Assembly (NCBI RefSeq): GCF_018780105.1
Contig: NZ_JADMKC010000002.1
Location: 434,001-498,000, forward strand
DNA from: Thiobacillus sp.
Lineage (GTDB): Bacteria > Pseudomonadota > Gammaproteobacteria > Burkholderiales > Thiobacillaceae
Direction of reading: 5' to 3'
DNA: 64,000 nucleotides
Positions within the stretch are counted from its first letter, which is position 1; each line of letters opens with the position of its first letter. Below, piece after piece: positions 44,145 to 53,808 of the stretch. The notes under the pieces were generated by a model. That model had not been told where the DNA came from. It saw only the letters and a program-made list of their open reading frames with translations, and ran no database searches. Both the position numbers and the translations under genes were made by a program.

Positions 44145-44254
44145 GCAGCAAGCCGGGCTCCCTCGCAGCGGGTGCACTCGCCCGCGAAGAACAAGGCCAG
44201 TCGCCGTACGGCGCTCGCATCACAATGATGACTTTACAAGGCGACACTCAATGA
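44141..44254 (+). CDS. Possible 37-aa protein coupled to bioB
   Basis: The frame starts at the ATG overlapping the stop of the membrane-protein gene and ends on the ATGA that starts bioB. The sequence begins [20 protein letters not shown] and ends MMTLQGDTQ. It is soluble, with no known family. Exact ATGA joints on both sides argue that it is translated, either as a protein or as a coupling leader for bioB. Confidence 0.4.
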   Translation: MSSKPGSLAAGALAREEQGQSPYGARITMMTLQGDTQ

Positions 44255-45204
44255 ATGACATGACTCAACCCGTTGCACGCCGCTCGGTGGCCGATATCGA
44301 GGCCCTGTTTGTCTTGCCGTTTGCCGACCTGATGTATCAGGCGCAAACCGTTCACCGCGCGCATTTCGACCCCAACCGGGTGCAGCTCTCGACGCTGCTG
44401 TCGATCAAGACCGGCGGCTGTTCCGAGGATTGCGGCTATTGCCCGCAGTCGGTGCGCTACGACGCCGGCGTCGAAACCCAGGGCTTGCTGGATCTGGAAG
44501 ATGTGTTGACTGCAGCCCGCGCCGCCAAGGCGGCCGGCGCCTCGCGTTTCTGCATGGGCGCGGCATGGCGTGGCCCCAAGCAGCGCGAACTCGAACCGGT
44601 ATTGGAAATGGTGCGCTCGGTGCGCGCGCTGGGGCTGGAAACCTGCGCCACGCTGGGCATGTTGAAAGACGGCCAGGCCGAGCAGCTGAAGGAAGCCGGG
44701 CTCGACTACTACAACCACAACCTCGACACCGCGCCCGAGTTCTACGGCGACATCATCACCACGCGCCAGTACCAGGATCGTCTCGACACGCTGGAACGCG
44801 TGCGCCAGGCCGACCTGCACGTGTGCTGCGGCGGCATCGTCGGCATGGGCGAATCGCTGACCCAGCGCGCCGGCCTGATCGCCCAGTTGGCGAGCCTCGA
44901 CCCGCAGCCCGAGTCGGTGCCGATCAATCTGCTGGTGCAGGTCGAGGGGACGCCGCTGGCTCACACCGAGGCGCTCGATCCGCTGGAATTCGTGCGCACC
45001 ATCGCGGTTGCGCGCATCTGCATGCCGAAGAGTTTCGTGCGCTTGTCGGCCGGCCGTCAGCAGATGAGCGACGCGGTGCAGGCGCTGTGTTTCCTTGCCG
45101 GCGCCAACTCGATCTTCTATGGCGAAAAGCTGCTGACCACCGGCAACCCCGAGTGGGAACGCGATCAGCGCCTGTTCGACAGCCTGGGCCTGACGGCGTT
45201 GTGA
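44251..45204 (+). CDS. bioB: Biotin synthase BioB
   Basis: 317 residues. The radical-SAM cluster Cys are C57, C61 and C64 ([14 protein letters not shown]). [13 protein letters not shown] and [10 protein letters not shown] are conserved. The [2Fe-2S]-binding Cys and Arg residues (e.g. [15 protein letters not shown]) are present. It inserts sulfur into dethiobiotin. It starts the bioB-bioF-bioH-bioC-bioD gene set; no bioA is seen in the window. Confidence 0.97.
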   Translation: MNDMTQPVARRSVADIEALFVLPFADLMYQAQTVHRAHFDPNRVQLSTLLSIKTGGCSEDCGYCPQSVRYDAGVETQGLLDLEDVLTAARAAKAAGASRFCMGAAWRGPKQRELEPVLEMVRSVRALGLETCATLGMLKDGQAEQLKEAGLDYYNHNLDTAPEFYGDIITTRQYQDRLDTLERVRQADLHVCCGGIVGMGESLTQRAGLIAQLASLDPQPESVPINLLVQVEGTPLAHTEALDPLEFVRTIAVARICMPKSFVRLSAGRQQMSDAVQALCFLAGANSIFYGEKLLTTGNPEWERDQRLFDSLGLTAL

Positions 45205-45217
45205 GCTGGGTTGGGTT

Positions 45218-46378
45218 GTGAGTAGCGCTGCGCTGACCCGCCTGCAGGATGGGCTGGCGGCGCTGCAGGCCGATCATCTTGAACGCCGGCGCCGCCTGCT
45301 CGACGGCGCGCAGGGCGCTCACGTCACGATCGACGGCCAGCGCGTCGTCTCCTTCTGCAGCAACGACTATCTCGGGCTTGCCGCCGATCCGGCGCTGGTC
45401 GCCGCCGCGCACGCCGCGCTCGATATATGCGGCGTCGGTGCCGGCGCGGCGCACCTCATCACCGGCCATCACCGCTTTCACGACGACTTCGAAGCCGCCT
45501 TCGCGCGCTTCGTCGGCAAGCCGGCGGCGCTGCTGTTTTCCACCGGCTACCTCGCCAACCTCGGCGTGCTGACCGCGCTTGCCGCCAAGAAGGGTGAAGT
45601 CTTTGCCGACAAGCTCAACCACGCCTCGCTGGTCGATGCCGCGCAGCTGTCGGGCGCGAGCTTCACGCGCTATCGACACGGCGATCTGTCGCAGCTGGAG
45701 GGCCAGCTGGCGGCCAGCACGGCGCTGGACAAAGTCATCGCTTCCGACCTGGTGTTCAGCATGGACGGCGACCTCGCGCCGGTCGACGCGCTGCTCGATC
45801 TGGCAGAGCGTTACGACGCTTGGCTGTATCTCGACGACGCGCACGGGTTTGGCGTGCTGGGCGACGGCCGCGGCGGTCTGACCGCGCGCGCGCGCGCCAG
45901 CGATCGGGTGATCTATCTCGCCACGCTCGGCAAGGCTGCCGGCGTTTCCGGGGCGGCGGTCGCGGCGCACGTCAGCGTGATTGATTGGCTGGTCCAGAAA
46001 GCGCGCCCGTACATCTACACCACCGCCTCGCCGCCGCTTTTGGCCGCCTGCCTGCTGGAAAGCCTGCGCCAGATCGAGGCGGGCGAGGCCCGGCGCGCGC
46101 GGCTGCGCAGCCACATCGCGCAGTTGCGCGAAGGTCTTGTCGACCTGAAGCTGGGTGCGCTAATGCCGTCGGACACGCCGATCCAGCCGCTGGTGATCGG
46201 CGCCAATGCCGACGCGGTGCGTGCGTCGCAGGCGCTGTTGCAGCATGGCTTGCTGGTGCCAGCGATCCGCACGCCGACCGTGCCGGCGAATACCGCGCGG
46301 CTGCGCATCACCCTGTCCGCGGCGCACAGCGCGGACGACGTCGCCCAGCTGATCGAGGCGCTGCATGCGCTTGGCTAA
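45218..46378 (+). CDS. bioF: 8-amino-7-oxononanoate synthase BioF
   Basis: 386 residues, GTG start. FCSNDYLGLAADPALVAAA, GAAHLITGHHRFHDDFE, YLDDAHGFGVLG and the PLP lysine in LATLGKAAGVSGAAVA mark the alpha-oxoamine synthase family. It joins pimeloyl-ACP and alanine. The next gene starts 14 bases before its stop. Confidence 0.96.
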   Translation: MSSAALTRLQDGLAALQADHLERRRRLLDGAQGAHVTIDGQRVVSFCSNDYLGLAADPALVAAAHAALDICGVGAGAAHLITGHHRFHDDFEAAFARFVGKPAALLFSTGYLANLGVLTALAAKKGEVFADKLNHASLVDAAQLSGASFTRYRHGDLSQLEGQLAASTALDKVIASDLVFSMDGDLAPVDALLDLAERYDAWLYLDDAHGFGVLGDGRGGLTARARASDRVIYLATLGKAAGVSGAAVAAHVSVIDWLVQKARPYIYTTASPPLLAACLLESLRQIEAGEARRARLRSHIAQLREGLVDLKLGALMPSDTPIQPLVIGANADAVRASQALLQHGLLVPAIRTPTVPANTARLRITLSAAHSADDVAQLIEALHALG

Positions 46379-47114
46379 ACCGCATCTCGCGATGCTGCAT
46401 GGCTGGGGCATGAATGCGCGTGTGTTCGACACGCTGACGGAATGGCTGGCAGACGACTTCGAGCTGCACGCCCTCAGCTTGCCTGGACATGGCGGACGCG
46501 CTGCGCTGCCGCACAACACGCTGCAAAGCTGGGCGGATGATCTGGCGCAGCAGCTGCCGCCGCAAAGCACGCTGCTCGGCTGGTCGCTCGGCGGGCAGGT
46601 GGCGATGCGCGCGGCGCTCGATCATCCGCACGCCATCGCGCGGCTGGTGCTGCTGTCCTCCACCCCTGCGTTCGTGGCGACAGCGGAGTGGCCGGCCGGC
46701 ATGGCGCTGGACGATCTGGAGGCTTTCGGCCGCAGCCTGATCGCCGATCCGGACGCCACCCTGATGCGCTTTCTCAGCCTGCAGACGCGCGGCATGGCGG
46801 AGCAGAAACCCGTGCTGCAGCGATTGCGCCAGACCTTCGCTGCGGTGCCATCGGCGGACGCCGGGGCGCTGGCAAGCGGGCTGGATATCCTGCGCGACAC
46901 CGATCTGCGCGCCAGCGTGCCGCATCTGACCCAGCCCACGCTGGTGCTGCATGGCGCGCTCGACACGCTGACGCCGCCTGCAGCGGGTGACTGGCTGGCC
47001 GCGCACGTGCCGAATGCGCAGCGGCGGATTCTGTCGCGCGCGGCCCACGCGCCGCAGCTGTCGCACAGCGCTGAAGTGGCTGCGGCAATCCGGGAATTTG
47101 CAGCACATGGCTGA
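46365..47114 (+). CDS. bioH: Pimeloyl-ACP methyl ester carboxylesterase BioH
   Basis: 249 residues, alpha/beta-hydrolase. LHGWGMNARVFDTL is the oxyanion part, LLGWSLGGQVAMRAAL holds the catalytic Ser, LHGALDTLTPP the Asp, and RAAHAPQLSHS the His. It removes the methyl ester that BioC adds, ending pimeloyl-ACP synthesis. It overlaps both bioF and bioC. Confidence 0.94.
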   Translation: MRLAKPHLAMLHGWGMNARVFDTLTEWLADDFELHALSLPGHGGRAALPHNTLQSWADDLAQQLPPQSTLLGWSLGGQVAMRAALDHPHAIARLVLLSSTPAFVATAEWPAGMALDDLEAFGRSLIADPDATLMRFLSLQTRGMAEQKPVLQRLRQTFAAVPSADAGALASGLDILRDTDLRASVPHLTQPTLVLHGALDTLTPPAAGDWLAAHVPNAQRRILSRAAHAPQLSHSAEVAAAIREFAAHG

Positions 47115-48072
47115 ACGCGAACTCGACTCCCGCGAGCTCGGCCACCGTGAACTCGGTCCGCGTGAACTCGATTCACGTGAAGTCAGGCGCGCGTTCGACC
47201 ACGCCGCCGCCTGTTACGACGCGTATGCAGTATTGCAGCGCGAGGTGTGCGACCGCCTGCTGGAGCGGCTCGATTTCATGACGCTGCAGCCCGAACGGGT
47301 GCTCGATGTCGGCTGCGGCACCGGCTACGGGCTGGCGCACTTGCGCGAACGCTATGCCACGGCCGAACTCTGCGCGCTCGACCTCGCCCCGGCCATGCTG
47401 AAAGCCGCGCAGGCGAAACTGCCACAGGCAGGCTGGGCGCAACGCGCACGCGATCTGCTCACGGTCCGGCGCACACCGCCGACGCACATGCTCTGTGCCG
47501 ATATGGAGCGGCTGCCGCTGGCGGTCAGTAGCGTCAACCTGCTCTGGTCGAGTTTGGCCCTGCAGTGGGCAGGCGATCTCGAAGCAACACTGAAGGACTT
47601 TCACCGCGTGCTGGCGCCTGGCGGCCTGCTGATTTTCGCCACCTTCGGCCCGGATACCCTGAAGGAGTTACGCACGGCGTTTGCGGCGGTCGACGATGCG
47701 CCGCACGTCAACCGCTTCGTCGATCTGCACGACATCGGCGACATGCTGGTGCACGCGGGCTTTGCCAGCCCGGTCATGGAAATGGAGATGCTGACGCTGA
47801 CCTACGCCGACCTCAAATCCCTGATGCGCGACCTCAAGGGCATCGGTGCGCATAACGCGGCCGCATCGCGCAAGCGCGGCCTGCTCGGCAAGGCGGCGTG
47901 GGCAAAGCTGGAGCAGGCCTACGACGCGTTGCGTCAGGCGGGACGCCTGCCTGCCACCTACGAGGTGATCTACGGTCATGCCTGGGTCGGCGATAAAACC
48001 CGGCGCGAGGACGGCAGGCAGGTGATCCAGTTCAACATCAACCAGCGTCGCCGCGAGGCTGGACTGGCATGA
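47107..48072 (+). CDS. bioC: Malonyl-ACP O-methyltransferase BioC with REL-rich N-terminus
   Basis: 321 residues. SAM motif RVLDVGCGTGYGLAHLRERY, then LCALDLAPAMLKAAQ, WSSLALQWAGDLEATL and VLAPGGLLIFATFGPDTLKELR, as in BioC, which methylates malonyl-ACP so that fatty acid enzymes can extend it. The first 25 residues are an in-frame repeat (RELDS, RELGH, RELGP, RELDS, REV) not found in ordinary BioC. The usual N-terminus (VRRAFDHAAACYDAYAVLQREV) follows it. Confidence 0.93.
   Translation: MAERELDSRELGHRELGPRELDSREVRRAFDHAAACYDAYAVLQREVCDRLLERLDFMTLQPERVLDVGCGTGYGLAHLRERYATAELCALDLAPAMLKAAQAKLPQAGWAQRARDLLTVRRTPPTHMLCADMERLPLAVSSVNLLWSSLALQWAGDLEATLKDFHRVLAPGGLLIFATFGPDTLKELRTAFAAVDDAPHVNRFVDLHDIGDMLVHAGFASPVMEMEMLTLTYADLKSLMRDLKGIGAHNAAASRKRGLLGKAAWAKLEQAYDALRQAGRLPATYEVIYGHAWVGDKTRREDGRQVIQFNINQRRREAGLA
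47116..47175 (+). repeat. Four 15-bp tandem repeats at the 5' end of bioC
   Basis: Units start CGCGAACTCGACTCC and vary at third bases and in the last two codons: RELDS, RELGH, RELGP, RELDS, then a partial REV. The start codon lies nine bases before the first unit. Confidence 0.85.
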
Positions 48073-48743
48073 GCGGCCTGTTCGTGACGGGCACCGATAC
48101 CGGTGTCGGCAAAACCCGGGTGGCGGTGGCGTTGATTCATGCGCTGCGCGCGCAGGGCTTGCGGGTGGCGGCGATGAAGCCGGTGGCGGCGGGCAGCGAG
48201 CTGGGCGAACTGAACGACGATGTCAGTGCGCTGCTGCAGGCGGCCAACGTGTCCGCCGATCTGCGCGACGTCAATCCCTATTCCTTCGCGTCGCCGATTG
48301 CGCCGCACCTCGCCGCGCAGCAGGCCGGCATCCGGATCGAGTTGCCCGTCATTGTGGCCGCCTATGCACGACTCGCAGCGGCGGCCGATGTAGTGGTGGT
48401 GGAGGGGGCGGGCGGCTGGCGCGTGCCCTTGAACGCGCACGAAGACATGGCCGATCTGGCGCAAGCGCTCGGTTTGCCGGTCGTGCTGGTGGTCGGATTA
48501 CGGCTGGGTTGCCTCAACCATGCGCTGCTCACGGCCGAATCGATCGACCGGCGGGGCCTGCCATGGGCAGGCTGGGTGGGCAACGCAATCGACCCGGAGA
48601 TGGCTGTTCGGGCTGCCAACCTGGAAGCCTTGCAGACGCGTTTGCCCGCGCCCTGTCTGGGTGTGCAGGAATTTTCTCCCGTGCCGACGCAGCACGCCGA
48701 CGCACCCGACTGGCTACAGCTGCCACCTAAGTTAGTATCTTAG
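48069..48743 (+). CDS. bioD: Dethiobiotin synthetase BioD
   Basis: 224 residues. The ATP loop is FVTGTDTGVGKTRVAVAL, then KPVAAGSE and VVVEGAGGWRVPLN. It closes the ureido ring with CO2 and ATP. The ATG overlaps the bioC stop by four bases. It is the last gene of the biotin set. Confidence 0.97.
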   Translation: MSGLFVTGTDTGVGKTRVAVALIHALRAQGLRVAAMKPVAAGSELGELNDDVSALLQAANVSADLRDVNPYSFASPIAPHLAAQQAGIRIELPVIVAAYARLAAAADVVVVEGAGGWRVPLNAHEDMADLAQALGLPVVLVVGLRLGCLNHALLTAESIDRRGLPWAGWVGNAIDPEMAVRAANLEALQTRLPAPCLGVQEFSPVPTQHADAPDWLQLPPKLVS

Positions 48744-48989
48744 AATAGTCTTGAATAACGATATTTAATAATTAAATCAATAAGTTAAACGTGCTCCTCG
48801 GTTGTTTGAAGGCGGTGCATCGTGTACTGTCCGTGGCAGATTGCCGCACCCGGTTTGCTGGTTTCCGGCCTTGATTTCACCTTGAGTCTGAGCGCGAGTG
48901 AAGTCAGGTAGCGCGGCACATGTTGCGGCATACCGATAACACGCGCCGCGACATCGACCCATAACAGCGATGAGAGGACGGGGAGCGCG
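48744..48989. other. AT-rich spacer between bioD and coxB
   Basis: The first 50 bases are AT-rich (ATATTTAATAATTAAATCAA) and could carry the coxB promoter, but no clear -35/-10 pair with a proper spacer was found. There is no obvious terminator after bioD. Nothing coding is seen. Confidence 0.4.
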
Positions 48990-50135
48990 ATGAGCATCAG
49001 GCAACGGGCAGTGATGGCGGGGACGGCGTGGGCAGTGAGCCAGCCGGTGTGGGCGGAATACGCTTACAACCTGCAGATACCGGCAAGCAAAGTGGCGCAG
49101 GACGTATTCGATCTGCACAACCTGATCATGCTGGTATGTCTGGGCATTTTCATCGTGGTGTTCGGCGCGATGTTCTATTCGCTGTTGAAACACCGCAAAT
49201 CGGTCGGCCACAAGGCGGCCCACTTCCACGAGAACACGACGGTCGAGGTGATCTGGACGGTGATCCCGTTCGTGATCCTGATGGGCATGGCCTACCCGGC
49301 GGCCAAAGTGGTGATCGACATGAAGGACACCAGCAACCCCGACATCTCGATCAAGATCACCGGTTATCAATGGAAGTGGGGTTACACCTATCTCAACGAC
49401 GGCGTCAGCTTTTACAGCACGCTTTCGACGCCGCGCGACCAGATCGAAGGCACGGCCGCCAAGGGCGAGAACTATCTGCTGGAAGTCGATGAACCCATGG
49501 TGGTGCCGGTGGGCAAGCGGGTGCGCCTGCTGATTACCGCCAACGACGTGATCCATTCCTGGTGGGTGCCCGCGCTCGGCGCCAAACAGGATGCCATTCC
49601 CGGTTTTATCCGTGACAGCTGGTTCAAGGCCGACAAGATCGGCACGTACCGCGGCCAGTGCGTCGAGCTGTGCGGCAAGGATCACGGCTTCATGCCGATT
49701 GTGGTCGAGGTGGTATCGGAAGCAGATTACCAGGCATGGGTGGAGAAAAAGAAAGGCGCTGCGAGCAGCGCGGCCGCCGACAATGACAAAACCTTCGATC
49801 AGGCCGAATTGATGGCGCGCGGCGAGAAAGTCTATGCCGGCAACTGCGCCGCCTGTCACCAGGCAAACGGCATGGGGCTGCCCGGTGTGTTTCTTCCGAT
49901 CAATGGTTCGAAAGTGGCAACCGGTCCGGTCGATGCACACATCAGCACCGTGTTGAACGGCCGTCCTGGTACCGCGATGGCGGCGTTCGGCGGACAGCTA
50001 TCTGACGCGGACATCGCCGCAGTCGTGACTTACCAGCGCAATGCCTGGGACAACAAGACCGGCGACGCGGTACAACCCGCCCAGATCGCCGCAGCCCGCG
50101 GGGGCGCTGAAGCGGCTGCCCCCGCTGCGCAATAA
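48990..50135 (+). CDS. coxB: Cytochrome c oxidase subunit II with fused cytochrome c
   Basis: 381 residues. Signal peptide, two membrane helices (about 43-66 and 85-105), then the CuA domain with the ligands in C224-VEL-C228 and H232 plus the WWVPALGAKQDAIPG stretch. A C-terminal cytochrome c domain carries CAACH at 286-290. The fusion marks a caa3-type oxidase, which takes electrons directly from soluble carriers. First gene of the coxBA-cox11-coxC operon. Confidence 0.95.
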   Translation: MSIRQRAVMAGTAWAVSQPVWAEYAYNLQIPASKVAQDVFDLHNLIMLVCLGIFIVVFGAMFYSLLKHRKSVGHKAAHFHENTTVEVIWTVIPFVILMGMAYPAAKVVIDMKDTSNPDISIKITGYQWKWGYTYLNDGVSFYSTLSTPRDQIEGTAAKGENYLLEVDEPMVVPVGKRVRLLITANDVIHSWWVPALGAKQDAIPGFIRDSWFKADKIGTYRGQCVELCGKDHGFMPIVVEVVSEADYQAWVEKKKGAASSAAADNDKTFDQAELMARGEKVYAGNCAACHQANGMGLPGVFLPINGSKVATGPVDAHISTVLNGRPGTAMAAFGGQLSDADIAAVVTYQRNAWDNKTGDAVQPAQIAAARGGAEAAAPAAQ

Positions 50136-50156
50136 ACACCGAGAGGAGAACAGACC

Positions 50157-51743
50157 ATGTCTGATGCAGCACACGTCCACGGCCATGACGATCATGCGCA
50201 CCACGCGCACCCGAACGGGATCATGCGCTGGCTGACCACCACCAACCACAAGGACATTGGCACGATGTACCTGTGGTTTGCGCTGATCATGCTGTTTTCC
50301 GCCGGAACGATGGCGCTGCTGATCCGTGCAGAGCTGTTTCAGCCGGGTTTGCAACTCACCAACCCCGATTTTTTCAATCAACTCACCACCATGCATGGCC
50401 TGATCATGATCTTCGGCGCCATCATGCCGGCCTTCACCGGCTTTGCGAACTGGCAGGTGCCGCTGATGCTGGGCGCGCCCGACATGGCGTTTCCACGCAT
50501 GAACAACTGGAGTTTCTGGTTACTGCCGGTGGCAGGTTTGATGTTGATGTCTTCGTTCCTCCTCCCGGGTGGCGCAGTTGCTGGCGGCTGGACGATGTAT
50601 CCGCCGCTGTTCATCCAGGGGGGGATTTCCTACGATCTGACGATTCTTGCTGTCCATATCATGGGCCTGTCGTCGATCATGGGTTCGATCAACATCATCA
50701 CCACCATCCTCAATATGCGGGCGCCCGGCCTCACGTTGATGAAGATGCCGCTGTTCTGCTGGACCTGGCTGATCACCGCCTATCTGCTGATTGCCACCAT
50801 GCCGGTGCTGGCGGGTGCCGTGACCATGCTGTTGACCGACCGCAACTTCGGCACCAGCTTCTTCAATGCTGCCGGCGGCGGCGACCCGGTGATGTTCCAG
50901 CATATCTTCTGGTTCTTCGGGCATCCTGAGGTGTATATCCTGATCCTGCCCGCGTTCGGTATTGTCTCCAGCATTATCCCGACTTTCGCGCGCAAGCCTT
51001 TGTTTGGTTATGCCTCGATGGTGTACGCCACGGCGTCGATTGCAATACTCTCGTTCATCGTCTGGGCGCACCATATGTTCGCCGTGGGCATGCCCGCGGC
51101 CGCGCAGCTGTTCTTCATGTTCTCGACCATGCTGATTGCGGTGCCGACCGGGGTGAAAGTGTTCAACTGGGTCGCCACGATGTGGCAGGGTTCGATGACG
51201 TTCGAGACCCCGATGCTGTTCGCCATCGCCTTCGTCTGTCTGTTCACCATCGGTGGCTTCTCCGGCCTTGTGTTGGCGATTGCACCGGTCGACATCCAGT
51301 TGCACGACACCTACTACGTGGTGGCGCACTTCCATTATGTGCTGGTGTCTGGCGCGCTGTTTTCGATCTTCGCCGGCATTTATTACTGGCTGCCAAAGTG
51401 GAGCGGGCACATGTACGACGAGACGCTCGGCAAATGGCATTTCTGGCTGTCGGTGATCGGCATGAATATCGTGTTCTTCCCGATGCACTTTCTCGGACTG
51501 GCCGGCATGCCGCGCCGCATTCCCGACTATGCGCTGCAGTTCACCGAGTTCAACCAGATTGCCACGGTGGGCGCGTTCATTTTCGGTTTCAGCCAGCTGA
51601 TTTTCCTGGTGGTGGTGCTGAAAGCCGCCCGCGGCGGCGTCAAGGCAACCGACCGTGTGTGGGAAGGTGCCGAGGGTCTGGAATGGACCTTGCCCTCGCC
51701 CGCGCCGTACCACACCTTTGAAACGGCGCCGGTGGTGAAGTGA
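50157..51743 (+). CDS. coxA: Cytochrome c oxidase subunit I
   Basis: 528 residues, twelve membrane helices. [15 protein letters not shown] carries a haem a His, [17 protein letters not shown] holds a CuB His and the Tyr, [11 protein letters not shown] gives the two CuB His, and [17 protein letters not shown] holds the haem a3 and haem a His. It reduces oxygen and pumps protons. The His-rich N-terminus ([14 protein letters not shown]) may bind copper. Confidence 0.97.
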   Translation: MSDAAHVHGHDDHAHHAHPNGIMRWLTTTNHKDIGTMYLWFALIMLFSAGTMALLIRAELFQPGLQLTNPDFFNQLTTMHGLIMIFGAIMPAFTGFANWQVPLMLGAPDMAFPRMNNWSFWLLPVAGLMLMSSFLLPGGAVAGGWTMYPPLFIQGGISYDLTILAVHIMGLSSIMGSINIITTILNMRAPGLTLMKMPLFCWTWLITAYLLIATMPVLAGAVTMLLTDRNFGTSFFNAAGGGDPVMFQHIFWFFGHPEVYILILPAFGIVSSIIPTFARKPLFGYASMVYATASIAILSFIVWAHHMFAVGMPAAAQLFFMFSTMLIAVPTGVKVFNWVATMWQGSMTFETPMLFAIAFVCLFTIGGFSGLVLAIAPVDIQLHDTYYVVAHFHYVLVSGALFSIFAGIYYWLPKWSGHMYDETLGKWHFWLSVIGMNIVFFPMHFLGLAGMPRRIPDYALQFTEFNQIATVGAFIFGFSQLIFLVVVLKAARGGVKATDRVWEGAEGLEWTLPSPAPYHTFETAPVVK

Positions 51744-51760
51744 GCGGAGGGTCAAGCGTG

Positions 51761-51859
51761 ATGGCGAACAAATTCAACGGCAAATACCGTACGGCCATTC
51801 TGCTGGCAGCGTGGGCGCTGGGTCTCTTCATCTTCACGCTGTATTCCGGGCTGAAATAG
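51761..51859 (+). CDS. Cytochrome oxidase small assembly-type membrane peptide (32 aa)
   Basis: MANKFNGKYRTAILLAAWAL and onward; a single membrane helix. GGAGG lies 10 bases upstream. It sits between coxA and cox11, the place where betaproteobacteria have a very short cytochrome oxidase small assembly protein. Too short for a sequence proof; the assignment depends on location, length and membrane helix. Confidence 0.65.
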   Translation: MANKFNGKYRTAILLAAWALGLFIFTLYSGLK

Positions 51860-51862
51860 ACC

Positions 51863-52417
51863 ATGTCTGGGGGTAACGCCAAAACCCTGAGCAAGCTCGT
51901 CTTCGTGACGCTGCTGATGTTCGGGTTCGGCTTTGCCCTGGTGCCGTTTTATTACAAGATTTGCGAGGCAACCGGCATCAATGCGGGAGCCGAGCAAAGC
52001 CTGGTCAGCAATACACAGGTCGATACCAGCCGCTGGGTCACGCTGGAATTCGACGCCAACACCAACACGTCGCTGCCGTGGCAGTTCAAACCGCTGCAAA
52101 ACAGCATCAAGGTGCATCCGGGCCAACTGGTCCAGGTGGAGTACGAGGTGGTCAATACCAGCAACCAGCCGGTAGTGGGACAGGCGGTGCCCAGTTACGG
52201 GCCGGCGCGTGCGGCGGCATTCTTCAAGAAAATCGAGTGCTTCTGCTTTACCCCGCAAACGCTGGCCGCCGGCGAGCGGCGCCGGATGCCGGTGCTGTTC
52301 GTACTGGACCGCACGATGGATCGGGACGTCCACACCGTGACCCTGTCGTACACCTTTTTCGATGTCGGGACGAAGGCGCGGGTGAGCGGCGTACAGCGAG
52401 GCGTGCCGCATGGCTGA
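51863..52417 (+). CDS. ctaG: Cytochrome c oxidase assembly protein CtaG/Cox11
   Basis: 184 residues. One membrane anchor (LVFVTLLMFGFGFALVPFYY), then the periplasmic Cu-binding domain with KIECFCFTPQTLAAGE; the CFCF motif holds the copper. YTFFDVGTKA is near the end. It inserts CuB into subunit I. Its end overlaps the DUF2970 gene by 8 bases. Confidence 0.95.
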   Translation: MSGGNAKTLSKLVFVTLLMFGFGFALVPFYYKICEATGINAGAEQSLVSNTQVDTSRWVTLEFDANTNTSLPWQFKPLQNSIKVHPGQLVQVEYEVVNTSNQPVVGQAVPSYGPARAAAFFKKIECFCFTPQTLAAGERRRMPVLFVLDRTMDRDVHTVTLSYTFFDVGTKARVSGVQRGVPHG

Positions 52418-52607
52418 GAAAAGCAATCTCAAGGTGGTGCTTGCGGTGTTCTGGAGTTTCTTTGGCGTGCGCAAGCGGCGTGACTACGATACCGATGCGC
52501 AAAGTCTGACGCCGGTACAGGTGGTCATTGCCGGATTGATCGGCGGCGTGGTGTTTGTTTCGACGATGTTGCTGGTGGTGTATCTGGCGATGCAGTTCTT
52601 GACGTGA
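52410..52607 (+). CDS. DUF2970 small membrane protein
   Basis: 65 residues. VLAVFWSFFGVRKRRDYD is the family signature, and VQVVIAGLIGGVVFVSTMLL is the single membrane helix. These proteins are typical between cox11 and coxC in betaproteobacteria; their role is unknown, presumably in oxidase assembly. Confidence 0.85.
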   Translation: MAEKSNLKVVLAVFWSFFGVRKRRDYDTDAQSLTPVQVVIAGLIGGVVFVSTMLLVVYLAMQFLT

Positions 52608-52638
52608 GCAATCCATAAACAGGGAATAAGGGGAAGAC

Positions 52639-53505
52639 ATGAGCCTGGCGCAAACCGAAAAATATTATTTGCCGCAACCTTCGCTGTGGCCGATCGTCGG
52701 CTCGATCGCCCTGTTCCTGATGGCGGTCGGCGGCGTGATGACCATGCGCGAAATCGACCACGGCGGCTGGGTGCTGCTGGCCGGCTTGGGAGTGCTGTTC
52801 TTCATGATGTTCGGCTGGTTCGGCGAGGTGATCCGCGACAGCGAAGCCGGGCGCTACAACAAGCAGGTCGACGCCTCGTTCCGCTGGTCGATGAGCTGGT
52901 TCATTTTTTCCGAAGTGATGTTTTTTGCTGCCTTCTTCGGCGCGCTGTTTTATACCCGCGTGCTGTCGGTGCCGTGGCTGGGAGAGGGCGACACCATGCA
53001 GCAGCTGTGGCCCGAATTCAAGGCAACATGGCCGACGGCCGGCCCCGGGCTGACGCAGGACGGATTCCAGTTCACGCCGATGGGTGCGTGGGGTATTCCG
53101 GCCATCAACACGCTGTTGCTGCTGAGCTCGGGCGTGACCGTGACCTGGGCGCACTGGGGACTGAAAAAGAATAGCCGCACTCAACTGATTGCCGGTCTGG
53201 CGCTGACGGTACTGTTGGGCGTGGTGTTTATTGCGCTGCAGGCCTATGAGTATCATCACGCCTATACCGAGATGGGCCTGACGCTGGGTGCCGGGGTGTA
53301 TGGCTCGACCTTCTTCATGCTGACCGGCTTCCACGGCTTTCACGTGCTGGTCGGCACGACCATGCTGCTGGTGATGTTGCTGCGTGCGATCGCCGGACAT
53401 TTCAGTGCCGACCATCACTTCGCGTTCGAGGCGGTGTCGTGGTATTGGCACTTCGTCGATGTGGTGTGGGTGATGCTGTTCATCCTGGTCTACTGGATGA
53501 TCTGA
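52639..53505 (+). CDS. coxC: Cytochrome c oxidase subunit III
   Basis: 288 residues, seven membrane helices. FRWSMSWFIFSEVMFFAAFFGALFY and FMLTGFHGFHVLVGTTMLL are conserved, and FEAVSWYWHFVDVVWVMLF closes the protein. It stabilises the catalytic core. Last gene before the two-way terminator. Confidence 0.97.
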   Translation: MSLAQTEKYYLPQPSLWPIVGSIALFLMAVGGVMTMREIDHGGWVLLAGLGVLFFMMFGWFGEVIRDSEAGRYNKQVDASFRWSMSWFIFSEVMFFAAFFGALFYTRVLSVPWLGEGDTMQQLWPEFKATWPTAGPGLTQDGFQFTPMGAWGIPAINTLLLLSSGVTVTWAHWGLKKNSRTQLIAGLALTVLLGVVFIALQAYEYHHAYTEMGLTLGAGVYGSTFFMLTGFHGFHVLVGTTMLLVMLLRAIAGHFSADHHFAFEAVSWYWHFVDVVWVMLFILVYWMI

Positions 53506-53520
53506 GCCATCGGATACCGT

Positions 53521-53549
53521 AAAAAAGCCGCCAGACCGGCGGCTTTTTT
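53521..53549. terminator. Two-way intrinsic terminator
   Basis: AAAAAA-GCCGCC, a 5-base loop, GGCGGC-TTTTTT. It lies between convergent coxC and the small twin-membrane gene and works for both strands. Confidence 0.92.
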
Positions 53550-53559
53550 ACGGGGAAAT

Positions 53560-53760
53560 TCAACGCAGCCCGCTTTGCGGAACGATGCCGAAGTAATATC
53601 CGGCCATCAACAGGATGAACAGCGCGAGCGAGAGTCCGACCCGTATCGTCAGCATTTTGACGGTGCGGTCGGTCTGGCCTTTGTCCTTGATCAGGTAATA
53701 GAGCGCGCTGGCGAGACTGCCCAGAATGAACACGATGAACAGCAGGGCAAGTATGCGCAT
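53560..53760 (-). CDS. DUF2909-type twin-transmembrane protein
   Basis: 66 residues from the ATG at 53760. Two hydrophobic helices (ILALLFIVFILGSLASALYYL and VGLSLALFILLMAGYYFGI) are linked by a short charged loop. This short two-helix protein is common next to surf1 and cox genes in betaproteobacteria. Function unknown. Transcribed towards the coxC terminator and divergent from surf1. Confidence 0.8.
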   Translation of the reverse strand: MRILALLFIVFILGSLASALYYLIKDKGQTDRTVKMLTIRVGLSLALFILLMAGYYFGIVPQSGLR

Positions 53761-53808
53761 GGCGCGGTTTCCTCGACAAAATTTCAGTCTAACCGGATTG
53801 CCGTCACG

